Translations under genes and position numbers: made by a program
Assembly (NCBI GenBank): GCA_964490005.1
Contig: CAZBBB010000003.1
Coordinates: 1 to 64,000, forward strand
Reading direction: 5' to 3'
Length of the DNA: 64,000 bases
Source of the DNA: CAZBBB01 sp964490005
Lineage (GTDB): Bacteria > Planctomycetota > B15-G4
Part shown: positions 39,796 through 48,212 of the stretch, in pieces
Position numbering within the stretch: the stretch's first letter is position 1
Layout of the letters: each line of letters begins with the position of its first letter
The notes under the pieces: generated by a model
Databases searched by the model: none
The model's input: only the letters and a program-made list of their open reading frames with translations
Told to the model about the DNA's origin: nothing

Positions 39796-42700
39796 ATGGA
39801 GGACGTCAATCCGCAGCGCATCGGCGTGTGGCGAACGGCGGCGGCGCTGCCCGGCGGAACGGCGCTCGTCGCCCACGACGACCGCGGGCGCCGCGGCGTG
39901 GTCAAGCTGCACGCCGACGACGGTCCCGACGGCGCCGGCCTGGCGGAGGCCCGCAGGATCGGGCTGAGGCATCCGGGCCTCGTCGCCTGCCTCGACGTCG
40001 GACGCCACGTCCCGGACGGCCGCATCTTCACCGTGAGCGAGTTCGTCGAAGGCGTGCCGCTCGCGCCGGGGTTGGCCGTCGCCGACGCGCTGCGCCTGGC
40101 GCGCGCGCTGCTCGCGGCGCTGCAGAGCCTGCACGAGCATGGACTGCTGCACCGCGATCTCAAGGCCGGCAACGTGCTCGTGGAGCGACGCACCGGGCGC
40201 CCGGTGATCATCGACTTCGGGTTGAGTTGCCCGATCGACCAGGCCGGCCGGCGCGTCGTGGCGGGCACGCCGCGCGCCATGGCGCCCGAGCTGTTCCACG
40301 GTCGCGCCTGCAGCGTGGCGAGCGATCTCTGGGCGGCCGGTCTGCTGCTGGCCGAGGCCCTTTCCGGGCGCGAGCTGTTCACGGCGCGCGAGCCGTCCGC
40401 GATGGCCGCCGAGCGCGCGGCCTTCACGGGGCTCGCCGGGGCCGACCGCTCCCGGATCGCGTCGCCGCCGCTGGTCGCGCTGCTCGAACGGCTGCTCGAT
40501 CCCGATCCCGACCGGCGGCCGGTCGACGCCGCCGCGGCGCTGGCGGCGTTGCCGATCGTGTCGGAGGCCGCGTCGGCCGCCGAGCATCGCGAGCGGCTCG
40601 ACGCCCGCCTCTCGGGAGCGCTGGCAGCCCATGACCTGATGCGCGAGCGGCGGTTGCAGGCGCTGCAGCGCGGGGCGCAGTGGATCGACGTGCTCGCGGA
40701 CCCCGAGGCGACGCCCGATGCGTTGTGCTTCGCGCTGCGCGAGATCGGCAGCCTGGTCCCGCAGGCCGCCGAGGCCCTGCGCGCCCAGCTCGAGGCGACG
40801 GCGAACCTGACGCGCACGCGGCCGGCGCACGGCGTCGCGCTCGCGCGCGCGCTCGCGCGGCAGGTCGACCTCGTGTTCGACGTCGGCGCGCCGGACGAAG
40901 GGCCGCGTCCGTTCGTCGACGAGATCGTGCAGCAGCTCGAGGGCGAGTCGGGCGTCGAGGTCGTGCGCCGTACGCCCCTCGAGCCGGAGCGCGCGGCGGC
41001 CGTCGCGCAGGCCTGGGTCGGCTCCCGCGCCGTGATCGAGCAGCGCCTGCGCGACGCCGGACCGCTGTCGCTCGCCGCTCTGGACGACGCGCTGCAGGAA
41101 CTGCAGCGGCTCGGCGGCGTGCGCGCGGGGGCCGAGGGCGTCGCCGTCGACGAGACGGCGATTCCCGCGGGTTGGCCGGCGGCCGGGTCCGAGCCCGCCG
41201 TCGTCGTGGAGGACGCGGCGAGGCGCGAGCTGCTCGACGTGCTGGCGATCTCCGGCCTGCCGCTCGCCGCCGGCCTGCTGACGGCCGTCGTCGGCCGCGA
41301 CGCTTCGGCCGACCTGCGGGCGCTCGAGGCCGCGGGCCTGTGTCGCCGCGTCCGCACGACCGCCGACGAGGCCTTCGTGCTCGCCGACGCGCGCTTGCGC
41401 CGGGCGCTCGGCGCCCGCGCGGCGCTCGACGCGGCGACGCGCGCCCGGCTGGCGCTCCAGCTGCTGCCGGCCGAGGACGAACCGACGCCCGGGATCGCGG
41501 CCGTCGTCGCCGAGATCCTCGGCCCCGATGCGCCGGCCGGCGCGGACGGTGCGCAACTGACGCGACGCCTGGCCGCGGCCGCCGGCGCGTTGCGTCGCGC
41601 GGGGCGGCTGCCGGCCGCCGTGATCCTGGCGCGCCGCGCGTGCGCGGGCGCTCCCGACGACGCACCGGGAGTGCGTCAGCTGCACATCGATCTGGTGGAC
41701 ACGCTCATCCGGGCCAACGCGCACGACGACGCGCTGGCCGAGGTCGGGCGTGCTCGCGAGCGTCTCGGCGACGATCAGGCCCTGCTCGTGCGCGAGGCCC
41801 GCGTCCTGCTGCTGCGCGGACGCGCCGACGACTGTGCCCGGGCGCTGCAGCGGCTCGAGCCCGACGCGCTGCCGCGCGACGACGCGCTCCTCGGGCTGCA
41901 GATCCGCGCCATGGCGCGGCAGAACGTCGGCCATCTCGACGCGGCGCTGGCCGACGTGCACGAGGCGCTGCGGCGGGCCGGCGACGCCGACGACCGGCGC
42001 GTGATGCCCCTGCTGGAGCGGCTGGCCGCGATCGAGGAGAGCCTCGGTCGCTGGGACGACGCCACGCGCCACTACGAGGCCTGCATCGCGATGGCGCGGC
42101 GGCTCGGCCACGAGGTCCTGATCGGCAGTCCGCTCTACAACATGGGGCGCGCGATCCGCATGCGCGGCGAGAAGCGCCGGGGCTTGGCGCTCATGGAAGA
42201 GGGGGCGCAGCGGATGGAGGCGGCCGGCGACCACGTCGGCCTGGCGACCGCGCTCAACGGACTGGGGTCGGGGTGGCTGGTGCTCGGTCACGTCGACCTG
42301 GCGCGTCGGCACCTCGCCCGGGCGCTGGCGCTCGGCCGGCGCCTCGGCGACGAGGCCTTCGTCGGCATGGTGCTCAACAACTCGGCGCGCGCGCTCGCGG
42401 CCGAAGGACGGCTCGACGAGGCGCGGGATCTGTTCGATGAGGCGCTGCTCCTGCGGACCCGGCGTCGCGACCGGCGCGGGCAGGCGGCGGTGCGGCTCAC
42501 GCGCGCCCGGCTCGCCGTGCAGCGCGGACGGCTGGAGGAGGCGCGCGGCGATCTCGACGCGGCGCGCGTTGCCCTCGAGGGACTCTCGTCCCCGGAATGG
42601 GAGACGCAGCTCGACCTGGTCGAGGCGCGGTGGGCGCTCGCGCGTGGCGAGCCGCAGGCCGCGAGCGCGTCGGCGCGGGCCGCCCTCGCGCGCGCCGGGG

Positions 42701-44790
42701 TGCAGGGCTACCTCTCGGAGGTGCTCGAGGCGCGCGACCTGCTCGGCCGGGCGCGGGCCGACGCGCTGATGGACATCGACGTTCGTCGCGAGGAGCCCGG
42801 GCCGTGGCTGGCCGATCTGCTGTTCACGCGGGCCGGCCTGGCGGATTCGGCCGAGCGCGCGCAGGCCGACGCGGAAGCGGCGCTGGCGATCCTGGCCGAT
42901 ACGCCCGACGGGCCCATCGAGGCGCGCGGCCTGCTCGAGCGCGCGCGGCGCGACCTGACCTCGGGAGCGGAACTGCTCTCGGCGGGAGACCCCGACTATG
43001 GCAGGTTGGGGGAGCTGCTCGCGCGCGTCGCGCGCGACCTCGACCGCGCCCGCACCTTGGTCGACCTGCATGACCTGCAACCGCTCCGGCAGCCGCTCGA
43101 CGAGGCCCTCGGGCGCTCCGCCGCGCTGGGGGAGAGCGGCGACGTGACCGGGCTGGCCCGCCTCGCCGAACGGCTGCGCATGCTCGAGCGCCTGTCCGAG
43201 ATCAACAAGGTGCTGAACTCCGAGCACGACACGCAGCGCCTGCTCGACCTGATCGTCGACAGCGCCATCGAACTCACCGGCGCGGCGCGCGGCTTCCTGA
43301 TCCTCTTCGAGGGGCGCGCCGAGGAGTTCCGGGCGGCGCGCTGCATCGACGAGAGCACGATCCGCAACCCCGAGTTCGAGGTCAGCCACTCGACGGCCCG
43401 ACGCGTCGCCAAGGAAGGGCGCCCGATCCTGACGGCCAACGCGATCGACGATCCGCGTCTCGCGAGCGCCGCGTCGATCAGCGAGCTGCGGCTGCTGTCG
43501 ATCCTGTGCGTGCCGCTCGTCTCGCGCGACCGCACCCTGGGTGCGATCTACCTCGACCACCCGCGCGTCGTGGGGCGCTTCGACGAGCGCCATCTCGAGG
43601 TCGTCACGAGCCTCGCGGGCCAGGCGGCCATCGCGCTCCAGAACGCGCGCCTCTCGGAGGGGCTGGCCCGCTCGAACGACGAACTGCGCACGTCGCGGGA
43701 GGAGGTCGCGCGGCTCAACGAACGATTGCAGGCGCGGCTGGTCGAGCGCGAAGCCGAACTCGAGACGGTGCGCGAATCGCTCGACGCCAGCCGGCGCGCG
43801 CTGGCCCTGCGCTACGACTACTCCCGGATCATCACGCGCAGCCCGCGCATGCACGAAGTCCTCGACCTGCTCGACCGCATCACGGACACCGACTTCCCGG
43901 TGATCATCCAGGGCGAGAGCGGCACGGGAAAGGAACTGCTCGCGCGGGCCATCCACTACAACGGCGCGCGTCGCGAACGCAACTTCCTGTCGATCAATTG
44001 CGCGGCGATCGCCGAGCCGCTCATCGAGAGCGAGCTGTTCGGTTCGGTGCGCGGCGCCTTCACGGGCGCCGACCGCGACCGCAAGGGCCTGTTCGAACAG
44101 GCGCACGAGGGCACGCTGTTCCTCGACGAGATCGGCGACATGAGTCTCTCGGTGCAGAAGCGGCTGCTGCGCGTGCTGCAGGAGGGCGAGTTCCTGCCGG
44201 TGGGTGGACGGCAGGCGCGTCGCGTCGACGTGCGCATCCTGTGCGCGACGCACCGCGACCTCTCGGCGATGGTCGCCGAGGGCACGTTCCGCGAGGACCT
44301 GTTCTACCGGCTCGCCGTCGCGCGCGTCCGCGTTCCGCCCCTGCGCGAGCGCAGCGAGGACATCGCGCTGCTCGTGCCCCACTTCCTCGCGATGCACGAC
44401 GGCGGCGAGCGCGCACTGCAGCCCGAGGCGCTGCGACTTCTCGAGGGCCTGCCCTGGCCGGGCAACGTCCGGGAGTTGGAGAACCTGGTGATGAACCTGC
44501 TGCTGCTCGACCGGGAGGGCGGGCCGATCACCGCCGGCCTCGTGCGGCGGGTGACGAACGGCGCCCCCGGCGGACCGGCCGGGCCGTCGGCCGCGGGCGA
44601 CGAGGCGGGCGACGAAGCGGGCGCCGAGGGCTCGATCCGGGATCGGTTGACCGCGTACGAGCGCAGCCTGGTCCTCTCGGCCCTGCGCCGGACGGCCGGG
44701 AACAAGGCCCAGGCCGCCAAGGAACTCGGGGTGGGGGTCCGGACCCTGTACAAGATGCTGGCCCGGCTGGGCCTCGATGAGGCCGATTGA
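39796..44790 (+). CDS. Ser/Thr kinase-TPR-GAF-sigma54 AAA+-Fis fusion regulator
   Basis: 1664 residues. 1-255: protein kinase with K37, catalytic loop 'HRDLKAGN' (119-126), DFG (140-142) and 'MAPELF'. ~590-1060: TPR repeats. ~1130-1290: GAF domain ('LSEINKVLNSEHDTQRLLDLIVDSAIEL' region). A short coiled coil leads to the sigma-54 activator AAA+ domain: Walker A GESGTGKE (from 1373), GAFTGA (1420-1425), Walker B 'LFLDEIGD' (from 1441), 'CATHRDL' and arginine finger region 'EDLFYRLAVARVRVPPLRER'. The last 40 residues are a Fis-type HTH ('GNKAQAAKELGVGVRTLYKML'). All catalytic elements look intact. It should couple phosphorylation, ligand or protein sensing, and sigma-54-dependent transcription. 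No TM segment; cytoplasmic. Confidence 0.93.
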   Translation: MEDVNPQRIGVWRTAAALPGGTALVAHDDRGRRGVVKLHADDGPDGAGLAEARRIGLRHPGLVACLDVGRHVPDGRIFTVSEFVEGVPLAPGLAVADALRLARALLAALQSLHEHGLLHRDLKAGNVLVERRTGRPVIIDFGLSCPIDQAGRRVVAGTPRAMAPELFHGRACSVASDLWAAGLLLAEALSGRELFTAREPSAMAAERAAFTGLAGADRSRIASPPLVALLERLLDPDPDRRPVDAAAALAALPIVSEAASAAEHRERLDARLSGALAAHDLMRERRLQALQRGAQWIDVLADPEATPDALCFALREIGSLVPQAAEALRAQLEATANLTRTRPAHGVALARALARQVDLVFDVGAPDEGPRPFVDEIVQQLEGESGVEVVRRTPLEPERAAAVAQAWVGSRAVIEQRLRDAGPLSLAALDDALQELQRLGGVRAGAEGVAVDETAIPAGWPAAGSEPAVVVEDAARRELLDVLAISGLPLAAGLLTAVVGRDASADLRALEAAGLCRRVRTTADEAFVLADARLRRALGARAALDAATRARLALQLLPAEDEPTPGIAAVVAEILGPDAPAGADGAQLTRRLAAAAGALRRAGRLPAAVILARRACAGAPDDAPGVRQLHIDLVDTLIRANAHDDALAEVGRARERLGDDQALLVREARVLLLRGRADDCARALQRLEPDALPRDDALLGLQIRAMARQNVGHLDAALADVHEALRRAGDADDRRVMPLLERLAAIEESLGRWDDATRHYEACIAMARRLGHEVLIGSPLYNMGRAIRMRGEKRRGLALMEEGAQRMEAAGDHVGLATALNGLGSGWLVLGHVDLARRHLARALALGRRLGDEAFVGMVLNNSARALAAEGRLDEARDLFDEALLLRTRRRDRRGQAAVRLTRARLAVQRGRLEEARGDLDAARVALEGLSSPEWETQLDLVEARWALARGEPQAASASARAALARAGVQGYLSEVLEARDLLGRARADALMDIDVRREEPGPWLADLLFTRAGLADSAERAQADAEAALAILADTPDGPIEARGLLERARRDLTSGAELLSAGDPDYGRLGELLARVARDLDRARTLVDLHDLQPLRQPLDEALGRSAALGESGDVTGLARLAERLRMLERLSEINKVLNSEHDTQRLLDLIVDSAIELTGAARGFLILFEGRAEEFRAARCIDESTIRNPEFEVSHSTARRVAKEGRPILTANAIDDPRLASAASISELRLLSILCVPLVSRDRTLGAIYLDHPRVVGRFDERHLEVVTSLAGQAAIALQNARLSEGLARSNDELRTSREEVARLNERLQARLVEREAELETVRESLDASRRALALRYDYSRIITRSPRMHEVLDLLDRITDTDFPVIIQGESGTGKELLARAIHYNGARRERNFLSINCAAIAEPLIESELFGSVRGAFTGADRDRKGLFEQAHEGTLFLDEIGDMSLSVQKRLLRVLQEGEFLPVGGRQARRVDVRILCATHRDLSAMVAEGTFREDLFYRLAVARVRVPPLRERSEDIALLVPHFLAMHDGGERALQPEALRLLEGLPWPGNVRELENLVMNLLLLDREGGPITAGLVRRVTNGAPGGPAGPSAAGDEAGDEAGAEGSIRDRLTAYERSLVLSALRRTAGNKAQAAKELGVGVRTLYKMLARLGLDEAD

Positions 44791-44823
44791 GGGCGGTTTT
44801 CGAGGGCAAGCAGGCCTGACGGA

Positions 44824-44849
44824 TTCAGGCGATCTGCGTTTCGCCTGAA
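44824..44849. terminator. 9-bp inverted repeat downstream of the kinase-activator gene
   Basis: TTCAGGCGA (44824-44832) pairs perfectly with TCGCCTGAA (44841-44849) across an 8-base loop, 33 bases after the stop at 44790. There is no T-tract, and a TATACT hexamer starts seven bases further on, so the repeat may instead be an operator for the next gene. Confidence 0.45.
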
Positions 44850-44855
44850 AGGTCC

Positions 44856-44861
44856 TATACT
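44856..44861 (+). promoter_or_regulatory. Candidate -10 element (TATACT) for the secreted protein at 44899
   Basis: TATACT matches TATAAT at five of six positions and lies 37 bases before ATG 44899. At the expected -35 distance lies the loop and arm of the 9-bp inverted repeat, with no -35-like hexamer, so activator dependence or repression through that repeat is possible. Confidence 0.35.
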
Positions 44862-44898
44862 GGGGCCTCCTGCCAGCGCCCGCCCTCCCGGCCCTCCC

Positions 44899-45591
44899 AT
44901 GCGTCTGCCCCGTCCCGGTCGCCTCTCCGCCCTCCTGCTCGCCGTGCCGCTCTTGGCGCTGCCGGCGGCGGCCCTCGTGGTGCGGCTCACGGTGCACTTC
45001 TCGGCCTCCTTCGACACGGCCACGGCACCGGGCACGATCCTGCCCGTGGCGGACATCGGCTCCTTCGCGACGACCGCGCCGCCCGACGAGTTCGTGGTCG
45101 TGCCGGCCCCCGGCAAGGGCAGCTGGCTCAAGATCCAGGACGGCGGTGTCGCCGCCGACGCGGTCCTGACGGGCCAGTTCCACAAGCCCTTCAAGGGGAC
45201 CGAGGTCACCCTCAGCTTCAGCGCTTCGGCGTCGCAAACGGACGCGGGCCTGATCGTCGGCATGTTCGACGACGGGGGCAGCGGCATGATCGACGTCGAG
45301 TTCGACGACGAGAGTTCGATCATCGTCGGCGACGTACGGGTCGCCGGCTACGACGAGGAGCAGACGGTCGGCCTCGTCGTGACGCTGCGCGACCCGATCG
45401 TGGGTCCCGAGACGTGGCACGCGGCGATCACCGTCGCGGGCGTCACGACCTTCGCCAGCGGTCCCTTGTCGCTGTCCAAGCCGCTCGCCGCCAACGTCCT
45501 GCGGATCACGCGTCCGGCGGGCAGCGGGCCGGCCGAGTTCTTCATCGACGACCTCAAGGTCGTGAGCAACGGACTCTCCCCCAACTTCTAG
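44899..45591 (+). CDS. Secreted beta-rich protein of unknown function
   Basis: 230 residues with a signal peptide ('LSALLLAVPLLALPAAALV', about 9-27). The rest is beta-rich and acidic ('FDTATAPGTILPVADIGSF', 'MIDVEFDDESSIIVGDVRVAGYDEEQTVGLVVTLRD', 'LRITRPAGSGPAEFFIDDLKVV') and resembles a single concanavalin/LamG-like jelly roll: the closing 'FFIDDLKVV' strand is typical of such domains. No cysteines in the mature part and no catalytic motif. It is 12 bases upstream of coaB and may share its transcript, though the functions appear unrelated. Confidence 0.72.
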   Translation: MRLPRPGRLSALLLAVPLLALPAAALVVRLTVHFSASFDTATAPGTILPVADIGSFATTAPPDEFVVVPAPGKGSWLKIQDGGVAADAVLTGQFHKPFKGTEVTLSFSASASQTDAGLIVGMFDDGGSGMIDVEFDDESSIIVGDVRVAGYDEEQTVGLVVTLRDPIVGPETWHAAITVAGVTTFASGPLSLSKPLAANVLRITRPAGSGPAEFFIDDLKVVSNGLSPNF

Positions 45592-45603
45592 GGCGGAACA
45601 CGC

Positions 45604-46248
45604 GTGCGGCTGCTCGTGACGGCGGGTGGGACGCGGGAGCCGATCGACGCCGCGCGCGTCATCGCGAACACCAGCACCGGCGCCTTGGGAGCCTGGATCG
45701 CGGACGAAGCCGTCGCCGCCGGCCACGAAGTGACCCACCTTCACGGAGTGCAGGCGGTCAGGCCGCGCGCCGAACCGCGCAGGTCCATCGTGTTCGACAC
45801 GTCCGCCCAGCTCGCCGACCTCCTCGATACGCACGCACCCGATGCGGACGCCGTGGTGCATGCCGCCGCCGTCGCCGACTATCTTCCCGTGCGCGCTCCC
45901 GGGAAGATTCCTTCGGATCGCGACGAACTCGTGCTGCACCTGCGCCGCGCGCCCAAGCTCGTCGATCGCCTGCGCGGCCTCGCGCCCCGCGCCATCCTGG
46001 TGGGCTTCAAGTTGACGTCGGGTGCCGGAGAGGCCGAGCAGCTCGCGGCGGCGACGGCGCTGCGGGCGCGCGCGCGCCTCGATCTGGTCGTCGTCAACGA
46101 CACCTCGCGGCTCGGCGACGCCGATCACGCGGCGGCGATCGTGGGAGCCGACGGCGTCCTCGCGCGGTGCAGCGGCAAGCGGGCGCTGGCCGCCGAACTC
46201 GTCCGCCGCGTGTCCCTGCTGCACGTCCGGGAGGCTGCCGCGACGTGA
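45604..46248 (+). CDS. coaB: Phosphopantothenate-cysteine ligase (stand-alone CoaB domain)
   Basis: 214 residues from a GTG. CoaB joins cysteine to 4'-phosphopantothenate in coenzyme A synthesis. The domain opens with 'LLVTAGGTREPIDAARVIANTSTGALGAWIADEAVAAGHEV', matching the usual 'TAGGTREPIDPVRFISNRSSGKMG', followed by 'ADAVVHAAAVADYLPV' and 'GKIPS...LVLHLRRAPKLVDRL' (normally K.KK...L.L..TPDIL), 'ILVGFKLTSGAGE' and 'LDLVVVNDTS'. It is shorter than CoaB of fused CoaBC. The CoaC domain, which precedes CoaB in the common fusion, is encoded separately immediately after it, overlapping by GTGA (46245-46248). Confidence 0.9.
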   Translation: MRLLVTAGGTREPIDAARVIANTSTGALGAWIADEAVAAGHEVTHLHGVQAVRPRAEPRRSIVFDTSAQLADLLDTHAPDADAVVHAAAVADYLPVRAPGKIPSDRDELVLHLRRAPKLVDRLRGLAPRAILVGFKLTSGAGEAEQLAAATALRARARLDLVVVNDTSRLGDADHAAAIVGADGVLARCSGKRALAAELVRRVSLLHVREAAAT

Positions 46249-46796
46249 AGATCCTGCTGGGAGTGACGGGCGGCATCGCGGTCTACAAGGCCTGCGAACT
46301 CGTGCGTCGCCTGCGCGAGGCCGGCGACGACGTGCAGGTCGTCATGACGGAGTCCGCGACGCGCTTCGTGTCGCCGATGACCTTCGAGGTGCTCTCCGGA
46401 CGTGCCGTCGGAACCTCGCTGTGGGGCGGGGCCGACCCGTCCATCGAGCACATCCGCTTGGCGCGCTGGCCGGAGCTGATCCTCATCGCGCCGGCGACGG
46501 CGCAGACCATCGCCCGGCTCGCGCACGGCATGGCCGACGACCTGCTCTCGACGGTCGTGCTCGCCGCGCGCGACGACGTGCCGGTGCTCATCGCGCCGGC
46601 GATGAACACCGCGATGTGGGACAACCCGCTCGTGCAGGCCAATCTCGAGCGCCTGCGCGCGATCGACGGCGGGCGACGTTACGCCGTCGTCCCGCCCGCG
46701 TCCAAGTCGCTGGCGTGCGGCGAGACGGGCGTGGGCGCACTGGCGGAGGAGGCCGTCCTGCTCGCGGCCGTGCGCGCGTCGACGCGCCCCCGCTGA
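46245..46796 (+). CDS. coaC: Phosphopantothenoylcysteine decarboxylase (stand-alone CoaC domain)
   Basis: 183 residues from GTG 46245. This FMN protein of the HFCD family decarboxylates phosphopantothenoylcysteine to 4'-phosphopantetheine. 'ILLGVTGGIAVYKACELVRRLREAGDDVQVVMTESATRFVSP' is the FMN fold start; the active-site His is in 'SIEHIRLARWPELILIAPATAQTIARLAHGMADDLLSTVVLA'; 'LIAPAMNTAMWDNP' is the PxMNxxMW motif; and the substrate clamp 'KSLACGETGVGALAE' carries the conserved Cys (family ACGExGxGRM, here with Ala-Leu for Arg-Met). With coaB it makes a split, inverted CoaBC. 291 bases to prfB. Confidence 0.93.
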   Translation: MKILLGVTGGIAVYKACELVRRLREAGDDVQVVMTESATRFVSPMTFEVLSGRAVGTSLWGGADPSIEHIRLARWPELILIAPATAQTIARLAHGMADDLLSTVVLAARDDVPVLIAPAMNTAMWDNPLVQANLERLRAIDGGRRYAVVPPASKSLACGETGVGALAEEAVLLAAVRASTRPR

Positions 46797-46886
46797 GCGG
46801 GAGGCCGCGCTCAAGATCGTCGGCGCGGATGTCGACAGATGGGCCGCGCCGGGCGGAGGGACCGGCGCGCCACGCTCCTCCTCGAC

Positions 46887-46962
46887 GTGCGATCGGGCCG
46901 TCCCTCCGAGCCGAAGCATCCGGGAACGCCGTACGACAGCCGCGGCCCGATCGCACCTTTTT
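46887..46962 (+). terminator. Long-looped 14-bp stem followed by T5
   Basis: Bases 46887-46900 pair perfectly with 46943-46956 (14 bp), enclosing a 42-base loop, and CTTTTT follows at 46957-46962. This is the only stem with an adjacent T-tract in the window. It may terminate the coa transcript before prfB. The large loop, which can form a further small stem (TCCC 46901-46904 with GGGA 46922-46925), also leaves room for a small structured RNA or an attenuator; no known RNA family is recognised. Confidence 0.5.
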
Positions 46963-47035
46963 CGTCGCGAGCGCGGCGGGCCGCGCCGCCGGCCGCGCGC
47001 ACGCGACGTCGATATCATCACGAGGGTCGCATCGC

Positions 47036-47041
47036 TAGAAT
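47036..47041 (+). promoter_or_regulatory. Candidate -10 element of prfB
   Basis: TAGAAT (five of six matches to TATAAT) lies 46 bases before the prfB ATG and after the terminator-like stem. No good -35 hexamer at 16-18 bases. Confidence 0.3.
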
Positions 47042-47087
47042 CCGGGTTTCGGCACGCCGCGCCGAAGCACGACACCCGGAGTTCCGC

Positions 47088-48189
47088 ATGTCGCTCGATG
47101 AGATCCGCACGCGTGCCGTCGACATCCGCCGCCGCCTGAACCAGATCAAGGACTCCCTTTGACGTCCCCGAGCTGGTCGCCAAGCGCGAGCGCATCGAAG
47201 CCGAGATGTCGCGCGACGGGTTCTGGAACGATTCGGAGAAAGCGCGCGGAACGGTCGCCGAGCTGAAAAAGGTGCGCGCGCGCGTCGACCCCGTCCTGGC
47301 CCTCGAGGGCCGGCTCGACGAGTTGGCGCTGATGGTCGAGCTGGCCGCGGAGGACGGGGGCCGTGAGGCGCTCGCCGAGGCCTCGGGCATGGCCGACGAG
47401 ATCGCCGCCGCCATGGACGGCCTGGAATTCCAGGTCATGCTCGACGGCGAGTACGACGAGGGCGCAGCGTATCTCTCGGTGCAGGCCGGCGCGGGCGGGA
47501 CCGACAGCTGCGACTGGGCGGCCATGCTCCTGCGCATGTACGCCCGCTGGGCCGAGCGGCAGGGCTACGAAGTCGAGGTCATCGACCGGCTCGACAGCGA
47601 AGAGGCCGGCATCAAGTCGGCCACCGTGCTCGTGAAGGGGCCCTGGGCCTACGGCTACCTGCGCGCGGAAGCGGGCGTGCACCGCCTCGTGCGGCTCTCG
47701 CCCTTCGACAGCCAGAATCGCCGCCAGACCTCGTTCGCGGCCGTCGAGGTGAGCCCCCACCTCGAGGACGCCGAGGCCGTCGAGATCCGCGCCGAAGACC
47801 TCAAGGTCGACACCTTCCGCGCCGGCGGCGCCGGCGGCCAGCACGTCAACAAGACCGACTCGGCCATTCGCCTCACGCACCTGCCCACGGGCCTCGTCGT
47901 CGCCTGCCAGTCCGAGCGCAGCCAGCACAAGAACCGCAACACGGCGATGAAGATGCTGGCCGCCAAGCTCGCCGCGCGCGCCGAACTCGAGCGCGAGGCG
48001 ATGCTCGCCGGGCTCACGGGCGAGCAGACGGACATCGGCTGGGGCCACCAGATCCGCAGCTACGTGCTGCATCCCTACCAGATGATCAAGGATCACCGCA
48101 CCGACCACGAGAACGGCAACACGACCGCCGTCCTCGACGGCGACATCCAGGAATTCATCGAGACCTATCTGCGGAGCCGGCGCCGGTGA
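47088..48189 (+). CDS. prfB: Peptide chain release factor 2, expressed by programmed +1 frameshift
   Basis: RF2 reads UGA and UAA stop codons. The zero frame from ATG 47088 ends after 24 codons at an in-frame TGA (47160-47162); skipping base 47160 continues as 'DVPELVAKRERIEAEM' to 48189, giving join(47088..47159,47161..48189), 366 residues (E. coli RF2 has 365). The anticodon-like tripeptide SPF is at 204-206 ('VRLSPFDSQNRRQTSF') and the catalytic GGQ at 249-251 ('FRAGGAGGQHVNKTDSAIR'). The frame is otherwise intact, so this is regulation, not damage. The stop overlaps GTGA at 48186-48189. Promoter candidate at 47036. Confidence 0.96.
47148..47163 (+). promoter_or_regulatory. prfB programmed +1 frameshift site
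   Basis: The slippery CTT-TGA-C (47157-47163) is preceded by the internal Shine-Dalgarno-like AAGGA (47148-47152), four bases before CTT; in E. coli the distance is three with a stronger AGGGGG. When RF2 is scarce the ribosome pauses at TGA, the CTT-bound tRNA slips to TTT, and reading resumes at GAC (47161). This gives autoregulation of RF2. Confidence 0.95.
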
Positions 48190-48212
48190 GCGCGGCTCGG
48201 AGAGGAGCCGCC

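Noticed and set aside
39610..46224. A very long open frame on the minus strand opposite the kinase-activator gene
   Set aside because: High GC removes stop codons from antisense frames. The translation shows no domain, is rich in Arg/Gln/Ala, and the plus strand has intact kinase, AAA+ and CoaB motifs.
46588..46956. Minus-strand open frame across the coaC-prfB gap
   Set aside because: Arg/Pro-rich translation without motifs, overlapping coaC and the stem-T5 structure.
47088..47162. prfB as a frameshifted pseudogene
   Set aside because: The TGA is in the exact CTT-TGA-C context of the known programmed frameshift and the rest of RF2 is intact.
48186..48212. GTG 48186 as purH start
   Set aside because: It overlaps the prfB stop, but AGGAG lies at ideal distance before GTG 48213 and homologues begin near there. 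Not excluded, only less likely.
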